A DNA stretch of 38,120 nucleotides, taken from Candidatus Kerfeldbacteria bacterium. Lineage in GTDB: Bacteria > Patescibacteriota > Patescibacteriia > SBBC01. Below the pieces are notes generated by a model. That model was not told the origin of the DNA. It saw only the letters and a list, made by a program, of their open reading frames with translations, and ran no database searches. The stretch spans positions 87,960 to 126,079 of the forward strand of contig JACQPY010000018.1 of assembly GCA_016207275.1 (NCBI GenBank), given 5' to 3'. Numbering within the stretch: the first letter of the stretch is position 1; each line of letters begins with the position of its first letter. Below, piece by piece: positions 1-8,000 of the stretch. The position numbers were made by a program, and so were the translations under genes.

Positions 1-58
1 CACCAACAACCTTGATCTTGGCAAAAGTTTCGATCTGGGGTTTTACCTCGGTGGGCAT
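1..58 (-). CDS. ftsZ: Cell division protein FtsZ, N-terminal 19 residues only (runs off window start)
   Basis: Minus strand reads ATG CCC ACC GAG... = MPTEVKPQIETFAKIKVVG, typical FtsZ N-terminus; next to ftsA. Confidence 0.75.
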   Translation of the reverse strand, partial: MPTEVKPQIETFAKIKVVG

Positions 59-178
59 GATGTGCGTAATCTTTACGTCTACCCTGAGCTTGTGGATAGA
101 CACGTGCTTACATTGTAGGTGTTCATCAAATTAGTGTCAAAGCGAGCTAAAAAAGGCGGGTCGTGCAACCAACCATAC

Positions 179-208
179 GAAAAAGGGCTTACCTGAGCCA
201 CCTTTTTC
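179..208 (-). terminator. Rho-independent-type hairpin downstream of the 255..1304 gene
   Basis: Minus strand GAAAAAGGTGGCTcaggtaAGCCCTTTTTC: stem followed by a T run. Confidence 0.55.
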
Positions 209-254
209 ACCAATGAACACCTTAACTGCTCAGGCCACGCATTCGGTTTGACGG

Positions 255-1304
255 TTAGGACCCAAACTGGAAGCTCTTGAGCATCGCTGCGAACGTATCT
301 TCTTCGGCCACATCACCCGTGGTCACCAGGGTCAATCCAACTGCTTGGTCTCCGTGCGTAAAACTGACGAACAACATTCGCTCCGTCGACGAACCTCCCT
401 CGGGTAGGTACCGTTCTTCGGTCAGCGTTGCGCCGTTGACCTCGATTGGTTTCTCATTCAATTGCCGATACCCGACGGTCGAACCGCGCACTTCGTCAAC
501 CGAGCGTCCCGAGCGAACCTCTAACCGAGCGCCGGCGCCAAAGGTAACGCTCAGTTCGGCTGGTGACGAGGCCTGGTAGGGAGTGCTGACCGACGGATAG
601 TCGAACCGCCAACCAGCGGGACTGACGAACGTCTTCCAGGGCGAGGTCGTGACCGTCCGCTCGGACGGACGCGCAAAGCTGATCGCCTGAAGGTACGATT
701 CGACCACGTCATCGGTCTGAACTTCAACGCCATGGTCTCGCAACGGAACATCGCGCCGGAACAGAATCGCCATCGTTCGTGAGGTGCCGTCGCGGACCTG
801 CTTGTCTCGCACGACCGCGGCGGTGACCGTAGCTGACAGCACGCGGTAGCGGATGCTAGTCAAATCACCGTCGAGCGCGATGCCGCTCCCTGCAAGGCTG
901 GGGCGTCCGGCTTCGCGAAGTTCCTGGCCGAAGGCGTCGTCAAAAACGGCGGTCAATTCGAGCGCATCCCACGAGTCCTGTCGCCGAACCACGATCGCAT
1001 CGGTCGCCTCGTCTTCACAAGCCGCCGTCCGAACGCTGAGTTGCGCTGACCCTTGCTGGCAGACGGTCATACCGGTCGGTAAGGGAAGGCTAACCGAAAA
1101 AAGCGGATAATGGACCAGGGGCCAGCTCAGCCGCTGTTCCGATGACGTCGTGGCCGGCGCCGGGGCTGATGTCCGGCGGCTAACCACGAGCGCCACCAGC
1201 GCCAAAACGACCAGCAAGCCGACGAGGGCGGTCACCGCCGCCGTGCGCGCTTGGCCGCTGAGCCACCCTCCCCCCGACTTCATCGGAGCATGTTTTTGAA
1301 CCAC
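255..1304 (-). CDS. Hypothetical single-pass membrane protein encoded between ftsA and ftsZ (start may be the MKSGGGW codon at about 1283)
   Basis: ORF 349 aa; N-terminal TM segment (TAAVTALVGLLVVLALVALVV); no family recognised. Confidence 0.7.
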   Translation of the reverse strand: MVQKHAPMKSGGGWLSGQARTAAVTALVGLLVVLALVALVVSRRTSAPAPATTSSEQRLSWPLVHYPLFSVSLPLPTGMTVCQQGSAQLSVRTAACEDEATDAIVVRRQDSWDALELTAVFDDAFGQELREAGRPSLAGSGIALDGDLTSIRYRVLSATVTAAVVRDKQVRDGTSRTMAILFRRDVPLRDHGVEVQTDDVVESYLQAISFARPSERTVTTSPWKTFVSPAGWRFDYPSVSTPYQASSPAELSVTFGAGARLEVRSGRSVDEVRGSTVGYRQLNEKPIEVNGATLTEERYLPEGGSSTERMLFVSFTHGDQAVGLTLVTTGDVAEEDTFAAMLKSFQFGS

Positions 1305-2524
1305 TGGCGCATCCGATCCGTTACCACGTTGACCGACGGCAGGCTGCTGATCTTGCCGAGCAAGCCACCGTGTTCCGGTGCGCCGGCGCCCCAGGCAATC
1401 AGTCCCACGGCCGTGGTAAAGGCCGGACTGTTAACCTTATCAATGGCCGTGACGATCCCCTGGGGCAGGCCGATTGAGGCCGGCAGACGAAACACCTTCT
1501 TGGCCACGTCCATGATCCCGTTGAGCTGCGCCCCGCCGCCGGTCAGCACGACCCCGGCCGGCAGCATGCCGGCGCGGCCGACCGACTGTAATTCTTTATC
1601 GGCCATCCGGAAAATTTCCTCCAGACGAGCTTCAATGATCTCGGCCAGGTGCTTGCGGCTGACGACCGCCGACTCGCCGTCCTCGAACTCGGCCAAGTTA
1701 ACTTCCTCGCGCTTTCCGACCGCTTCGGGGGCGGCCGTACCGGCGGCCAATTTTACCTGTTCGGCCAGTTCAATCGAGGTTCGTAAACCAATGGCAATGT
1801 CGTTGGTAATGTGACCGGCGCCAACCGGCAAAACTTTGACGTGCAAAACATCACCTTCTTCAAAGACCACCACGCTGGTCGTCGCTCCGCCGATGTTGAG
1901 CAGACACACCCCCAGCTCTTTTTGTCGCTTCGTCAACGCTGACTCCCCCGCTGCTAGCGAGCCGAGGACCAGGTCGTCGATCGATAGGCCGGTCCGAAAA
2001 ACTGCTTTCGTGATACTCTTAATCTGGCCCGATAGTCCCTGAATAATTTGAGCATCGACTTCGAGCCGCATACCGGTCATGCCGACGGGATCCTTAATGC
2101 CGCGCTGGTTGTCCACGGTAAACGTTCGGGGGATGACGTGCAGAATCTCATAGTTGGGCGGCGTGGCGACGGTCTGCGCCGCCTCGACGACCCGTTCGAC
2201 GTCATCTTCTCGAATCTCTCCGTTCGGTCGAGAGACGGCCACTACCCCGTGACTCTCCAGTGAGGTTACGTGCGTGCCGCCGATGCCGACGAAAGCGTGT
2301 TCCGTGGGAATACCAGTCATCCGCTCAACCGTTTCCAGCGCGCTCGAGACGGCGCTAACCGCGTCCTCGATGCTGGTGATTGAACCCTTGGAAATGCCGT
2401 GGGCTTCCTGCTCCGCTGCACCGACCAGGTGAATGGTTGGACTGTCTGGTTGAACCTGGCCGACGGCGACCCGAATGGTGGCGGAACCGATGTCGAGGCC
2501 GATGATGAAACTTTCTTTTGCCAT
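1280..2524 (-). CDS. ftsA: Cell division protein FtsA
   Basis: MAKESFIIGLDIGSATIRVAVGQV..., VVLTGGGAQLNGIMDVAKKVF: actin-like ATPase motifs of FtsA. Confidence 0.93.
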   Translation of the reverse strand: MAKESFIIGLDIGSATIRVAVGQVQPDSPTIHLVGAAEQEAHGISKGSITSIEDAVSAVSSALETVERMTGIPTEHAFVGIGGTHVTSLESHGVVAVSRPNGEIREDDVERVVEAAQTVATPPNYEILHVIPRTFTVDNQRGIKDPVGMTGMRLEVDAQIIQGLSGQIKSITKAVFRTGLSIDDLVLGSLAAGESALTKRQKELGVCLLNIGGATTSVVVFEEGDVLHVKVLPVGAGHITNDIAIGLRTSIELAEQVKLAAGTAAPEAVGKREEVNLAEFEDGESAVVSRKHLAEIIEARLEEIFRMADKELQSVGRAGMLPAGVVLTGGGAQLNGIMDVAKKVFRLPASIGLPQGIVTAIDKVNSPAFTTAVGLIAWGAGAPEHGGLLGKISSLPSVNVVTDRMRQWFKNMLR

Positions 2525-2527
2525 GGC

Positions 2528-2884
2528 TTAGAAAAAGCGTGTGGTAATAAGTGGAATGAAGACGAGCGCGCCGACGATAACGGCCGAGAGTGACGCGATC
2601 AGAACGGCGGCAGCCACCAGGTCCTTAATCGCGCCCGCGTAGTGGTGGACGCGTGGATGGATCATGTCGACCACTTTCTCAAACACCGTGTTGACAACTT
2701 CGATGACCAAGACCGAAGCGATGGCGGTCGACAGAAATAGCCACTGCACCCGACTCGCCCCCAGCCCCCAACCGAGGATGATCGCGACCGCACCGATGAC
2801 CAGGTGGATCCGGAAATTGCGCTCATGGGCATAGACGTAACGGAGACCATTGAGGGCGAAGCTGAGGCTGCGACGAAAGCTCAT
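2528..2884 (-). CDS. Diacylglycerol kinase family (DgkA-like) membrane protein
   Basis: SFRRSLSFALNGLRYVYAHERNFRIHL...EVVNTVFEKVVDMIHPRVHHYAGAIKDLVAAAVL motif. Confidence 0.88.
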   Translation of the reverse strand: MSFRRSLSFALNGLRYVYAHERNFRIHLVIGAVAIILGWGLGASRVQWLFLSTAIASVLVIEVVNTVFEKVVDMIHPRVHHYAGAIKDLVAAAVLIASLSAVIVGALVFIPLITTRFF

Positions 2885-3321
2885 GACCGCCGGCGTGAAC
2901 GATTGATCAGTGCTTGTCCCACCAGCCGTTGCTCGGCGGCTTGCATCCGCTGCCGGTCGCGGGCGCGGTGGTGATCGTATCCGGCCAGGTGGAGCAACCC
3001 GTGGACAGACAGGAGCAGCAGTTCCCGGCTCACGGCGGTGCCGTACCGACGCGCTTGCCGCCGCGCCTGTGGTACCGAAACGACGATCTCGCCAAGCTCC
3101 GGGCGGCGACCAGGAAAAGAGAGGACGTCCGTGGTCCCCGGCTGACGACGGTAGTGTTGGTTCAGGCGGCGCATGGCGGTGTCGCCGACGAAAGCCAGCG
3201 AAACGGTAACCGTCTTCGGGTTGTAGTGGAGCATTCGGAGGGCGCGGTCAAGACGGCGGCGGAAGAAGGTTCGGGTCACCGGGAGTCGGACGACGGCTGC
3301 GACTTCGCACCCCATCGCCAC
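2881..3321 (-). CDS. ybeY: Endoribonuclease YbeY (rRNA maturation factor)
   Basis: TDVLSFPGR...GEIVVSVPQARRQA...HGLLHLAGYDHHRARDRQRM: YbeY HGxLHLxGYDH metal-binding motif. Confidence 0.92.
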   Translation of the reverse strand: MAMGCEVAAVVRLPVTRTFFRRRLDRALRMLHYNPKTVTVSLAFVGDTAMRRLNQHYRRQPGTTDVLSFPGRRPELGEIVVSVPQARRQARRYGTAVSRELLLLSVHGLLHLAGYDHHRARDRQRMQAAEQRLVGQALINRSRRRS

Positions 3322-3324
3322 TGC

Positions 3325-4509
3325 TCAGTAGTTCAACGGTGCGTTGGTCGTACCGGCCGCTCCGTTGGTATTGGCTGAGGTAGTGGTATTGCTGTTGGCC
3401 GCGCTATTACTATTGCTACTGGCATTGGTGTTCACATTCGTGTTCGTGTTCGTCGCCGTCGGCGCCACCAGGTGGAAGCTGCGGTACAGCGCCGTAAAAG
3501 TGGTGCGCAGATTTGCCTTATTCAGGGCGTTTGTGTTGTAGCTGACAATGTAGATCTTCGTGCCCTTAACGAAGTAGACGGTGCTTTCGTCGAGCGATAG
3601 CACGCCGTCCAGCCCGTTAACGGTGGCGTCCTTCAGCTTCGATGGATCAATGCCGGGGTTGAGGCTGACGTAGTAATTCTTGGCCGTCACCTGGGTTGGG
3701 TTGTCCAGAATCGACACCTGAAAAAATTCGGTGGTGGCGATGTCCGGCGTGACGATCACCGTCTTCTGGTCCGTGCTGGTCGGCTGCGCCAGCCAATTCT
3801 TCGGCACCCACAGGGCATAGTTGAAGGTGGTGTTGGTGTAGGTCCGCATCAGGCCGCAGGCTTCGTCGTCGAGTTGGACGCTACCGGTCTTCGTCGGGCA
3901 AAAACCGAAGTAGACCTCGCCTTCAATTTTGCCGTTGGCTAACGTTCGAAGGCCGTCGATAAAACCATCGCCGTCGGTATCGTTGCTGTTAGCCTGAGTG
4001 CTGTAGACCGCTTCCTCAATATCAGTTAAGCCGTCGCTATCGGTATCCGTCGCGGTCGGCAACGGCGAACCAGTGGTGCTGGTGTTGGTATTCGTGTTGG
4101 TATTGGCGTTAGCATTGACGTTGATATTCAGATTCGCATTCGCGTTCACATTAGCATTAGCATTCGCGTTGGTGTTCAGGTTGGCGTTTAAGTTCCGGTT
4201 GAGGTTGACGTTCCGGTTAACGTTCGCGTAGGTGGTGCTGTTGCCGTTCGCCACCGTGGTTGACGACAGTCGGGTGAAGTAGTACCACGCGCCGGCCCCC
4301 AAGCCGCCGAGCACAACCGCGCTAATCGCGGCAATTAAAATTTTCTTGCCACGACTACCTCCGGGAGCAGGCGTGGTCGGACCACCGCCCCCGCCAGCAT
4401 CCATAAACCGCTCAGGCATGGTATGAATGTCCGGCGGCGGCATCGACGACGCTGCTGGTGATGGTGCTACCGGCGTTGGGGTCGGGGTGGTTGGCTCGTT
4501 TTCGAACAT
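3325..4509 (-). CDS. Membrane-anchored surface protein with Asn-alternating linker and thrombospondin type 3-like Ca-binding repeats
   Basis: TM segment (KILIAAISAVVLGGLGAGAWYYF); NANANVNANANLNINVNANANTNTNT linker; DTDSDGLTDIEEAVYSTQANSNDTDGDGFIDG repeat. Confidence 0.85.
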   Translation of the reverse strand: MFENEPTTPTPTPVAPSPAASSMPPPDIHTMPERFMDAGGGGGPTTPAPGGSRGKKILIAAISAVVLGGLGAGAWYYFTRLSSTTVANGNSTTYANVNRNVNLNRNLNANLNTNANANANVNANANLNINVNANANTNTNTNTSTTGSPLPTATDTDSDGLTDIEEAVYSTQANSNDTDGDGFIDGLRTLANGKIEGEVYFGFCPTKTGSVQLDDEACGLMRTYTNTTFNYALWVPKNWLAQPTSTDQKTVIVTPDIATTEFFQVSILDNPTQVTAKNYYVSLNPGIDPSKLKDATVNGLDGVLSLDESTVYFVKGTKIYIVSYNTNALNKANLRTTFTALYRSFHLVAPTATNTNTNVNTNASSNSNSAANSNTTTSANTNGAAGTTNAPLNY

Positions 4510-4555
4510 AGTCGGCCTCCTTGAAAGTTGGTAAGGTTACGCGCGGTGTGGGTGC

Positions 4556-5011
4556 CTACGACGGCGTGGCCGCAGGCGGAACGGTTTCGAAGAGTTTGCC
4601 TGGACCGGTCGGGCTGAATCGCTGTCGGACTTCTTCACCGTCACTGTGTCCGTCACCGTCGCTATCGGCCTTATTCGGATCAGATTGATAGAGCTTGACT
4701 TCGTCGAAATCAGAGATTTCATCGCGGTCAGAGTCGGCCTGAGTCGGGTTGGTCCCGAGACGCACCTCTTCGTCGTTAGTTAAACCGTCCTGATCGCCAT
4801 CCTCTCGAGTAATCCCCTGGCGGGTGTCAAGGTTGACCGGCACTGGGGAACGATTCGTGGACGAAGTGTTAACGTTCGTACCTGACGGTGCTCGACGGCG
4901 GAGAAAAAGGGCGAGGACGACGATAATGGCCAGCACGACAACCACCGCTAGTATACGAAAAATCAGGGTTTGACGCAATGGCTGACGGGTTTCGCCCTGG
5001 TCACCGTTCAT
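4556..5011 (-). CDS. Membrane protein with thrombospondin type 3-like repeats
   Basis: TM segment then DGDQDGLTNDEEVRLGTNPTQADSDRDEISDFDEVKLYQSDPNKADSDGDGHSDGEEV. Confidence 0.85.
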   Translation of the reverse strand: MNGDQGETRQPLRQTLIFRILAVVVVLAIIVVLALFLRRRAPSGTNVNTSSTNRSPVPVNLDTRQGITREDGDQDGLTNDEEVRLGTNPTQADSDRDEISDFDEVKLYQSDPNKADSDGDGHSDGEEVRQRFSPTGPGKLFETVPPAATPS

Positions 5012-5017
5012 GGTTAA

Positions 5018-8000
5018 TCATGGTCCAAAAGCGTAGTTGAAGCATTGGCACGACGACGGCGCCGCGCAGACTGTTTCTGACGGGTTATTGATCCAGGCGC
5101 CGGTTCCGGTGTACTCGAGGTTGGCGTACAGCCTGGCCGTCGTCCCGTCCTTCGTCCCCTGGTATCCTAGTATACGCGACCCGCTCGGGCAAATGAACTT
5201 TTTCTGCGTTTCGTTCCAGCACGCGCCGTCGATCGACTGGCCTGATGGGCAGTTGACGATCTCATTTTTCGGGTCGATCGGCAGGGTTTGCTTCAGGTCG
5301 CCGCCCAACGTTTGCTGCCATGACGGCCAGACTGAAAACGATAGCTGCGGCAGGAACGATCCTGCTTCCAGCTTCGGGTAGAAACCGTGATCGGTCCGGT
5401 AGCCGCGGAGGTACTGAACGACGTCGCTGATGGCGGCCACTCGCTTTAGGTCACGCTGGGCGCAGAGCTTATCGTTGTCGTTGTTAACATTGCAAATGGC
5501 GCCGAGTTGCGGGTTGTTGTTGAAGAACCAACTATCCAGCATCTGGTTGTAGATGCTGACCATCTTCTGGTCGGCCCCTTGGTTGTAAGAAATCAGGTAG
5601 ATCTTGGGATTGAACCGGCCGCCGTCGAAATCGCTGGCCGCCACGTAGACCGTGGTGCCGTCGCGGACGGCGTCGTACCCGTCGACGCTGAGCGTTGCGG
5701 TTTGTCCCGGCTGGGGCGCGTACTTTTTGTACCATTCGGCCGCCGACAAGCCCTCAGTGTTGTCGTAAATCCTGATGCCCACGGCGTCGCGCGTTTCGGC
5801 GTTGAGTTCTTTAAATAAAAACTCTTTGAGGAGTGCTGGACCAGACGTCGTCCCCGATGAAGCGTACTCGGTGACCGTTGGTCGAATTGACGATCCATCG
5901 AAGCTGAGGTTCGGCAGTCCGCCGTCCAGACAGTAGTTGAGATCGAAGTGAAAGTCCGTGCACGATGCGCCGGGATTGACGATCGTGCAGTTGGCGTTGC
6001 TGTCGCGGAAGACCCAAGGATTTTCACAGGCGGTGACCGTAATGGTCGCTGAACCCGCCACCTCGCGGGTCAAGCCTCGGGCCGGATTAGTCGGCTTGGC
6101 GCGGACAATCACCCGCGTCTGTCCTTTGACCGGCTTGGCCTCGACCGTGGCGGCGTCGCTGTCGCCCGGATCATTCGGTGGGTCGGGGATGAAGTGCGCG
6201 ATGGTACCGCCGTCGGCAAACTCCCAATCCCAGTCCCAATCGTAGACGTTTGGTACTTCGGTGATTTCCAAGTTGGCATCGGACAGGGCCCGGGCGGTGA
6301 ATAACTGACTCGCGTCAGGGTCGCCGGGCGTGGCCTTCGGGAATATCCAGGTTGGCGGCAGCACTTCAATGCGGCTGACCGCACACGGCCCTTCGCTGTC
6401 GGCGGTGGTGAACTCCCAGCTGTACTCAGCCAACGGCGCTCCGTCGCGGCTACGGATGATGCCGCCACGACTGAGCACGACTTGGTAGCGGTTATTCCGA
6501 TTGAGCAGGCTGGGTGGCGTAATGCTCACGCGCCGCGCCGCGGCATCGTAGCGAACTGTAATTCCCGCCACCTCAGCAAAACCGAATCCGAATCCGCCAG
6601 GAATTGCGACGCGACCCCACTGCTGGAGATGGACTGAACCGGTATTGACGGTGCTGCTGTCCAGGTCGCGATCAAAGGTGGCGGCGACCACCACGTTACG
6701 GCAGACGTTCGTCCGGCCATCAGTCGGATCGACGCCGGTGACCGTTGGCATGATGGCGCAGCAACCGTTGTAGCCGCAACCCGACCCCACACTGCATTGG
6801 TTGTCATTGGCACAAACTTGGCAGCCCGGCGGCGTGACGTTGAAGTTTGCGATCTTACTCCACTGCCCATTCTGCTTGACTCCAACTTCGTTCCGCTGCC
6901 AGGGGACGCCCTCAAACGAGTAGAGATCATCGGTGTTGTTCTCTATGCCGTTCGGCGCTCGCCCAACGATCTGGCTAGCAGTCCACGAATCGTAGGTAGC
7001 GACGTCTTTCTCCTTGTAGAAAGTCGCGCGACCAGTACCCTGGTTGTCCTCGAAGTTTTGACCGGAGATGGTTACGGTGGTGCCGTCGCTACCGCTTCCC
7101 GGCGTGACCCGGCAGATGCCCGGCACAATAACCGCTGGATCGACGGTAAAATCCAGCGACCGATTCGAGCGTTTACCGTCCCAACGCTGAACTACGATTG
7201 GTCCGTCGCTGGCGCTCAAATCCGCAGCGTCGCGGTCTGGTACTTCACTCGTAATGTTGGTCGAAGACCACTGCGTCGCCGGTGCTCCGCACAACGGTGG
7301 ATTGGGCCAGCGGCCGCGCTGGTTGTTGGTGTAGATGACCGCGCTGCCGCCAGCGCAGTTCTGACTGTCGCAGTCCGGGTTCACGTCGCAGGCCGCGCCA
7401 GCGTTGCTGCCGCCTTGGCAGGTGCCCCGGGCGTAGTTTCCGAAGTAACAGCCGGCAACGCCCAGCCACGTTCCAATCGCCCCGTTCGTCCGGGAAAGGC
7501 TCTTGAGCAGCGGCGAGCAACGACGGGTGGCTTGATCGCAGGTACTACCGGTGCAGAGGCCGCCGGCTTCGCAGTCAGTGTCGTCTTCGCAGAACGAAAA
7601 GTCGATGGTCAACACGCCAGTACCGACTTTAGATACGCTGAGCGTGTCAGTCCCGGTCGCCTTGATATCGGTCGTCCCCGGGACTGTTTCCGCCACCGCC
7701 GTGACCACCGCATTCCACGGCTTGACGACCGGTTGGACCGTGGCATAGGCCGGATTTGACGACCACGCCCAGTTCAAGCTCTGAGGATTGAGCAGTTGAC
7801 CAGTCGCCGAGCAGCTATTCGGTTCAGTGTATCCTTCGGCATAGTACGGCTTCGTTTCGCCGGCCTGCCGCATCGTGGCCGTGCGCGGATTGGCCACCAC
7901 CCGGTCGAACCGGCAGCCGCCGGCACCCGACTGGGTCTTAAACGTCCAAGAAAACGCATCCGGCGAACCGTTACCGTCTTCGTCGTAATTCAATCCGCCG

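Noticed and set aside
2914-3378. 154-aa plus-strand ORF opposite ybeY
   Set aside because: Shadow ORF over a well-supported gene; no family resemblance
4085-4240. CRISPR-like or tandem DNA repeat in the Asn-rich region
   Set aside because: Codon-level low complexity inside an intact ORF; no constant repeat/spacer structure
6797-7759. 320-aa plus-strand ORF opposite the giant Ig-domain gene
   Set aside because: Arg/Val/Ala-rich shadow ORF typical of the complementary frame; no start context
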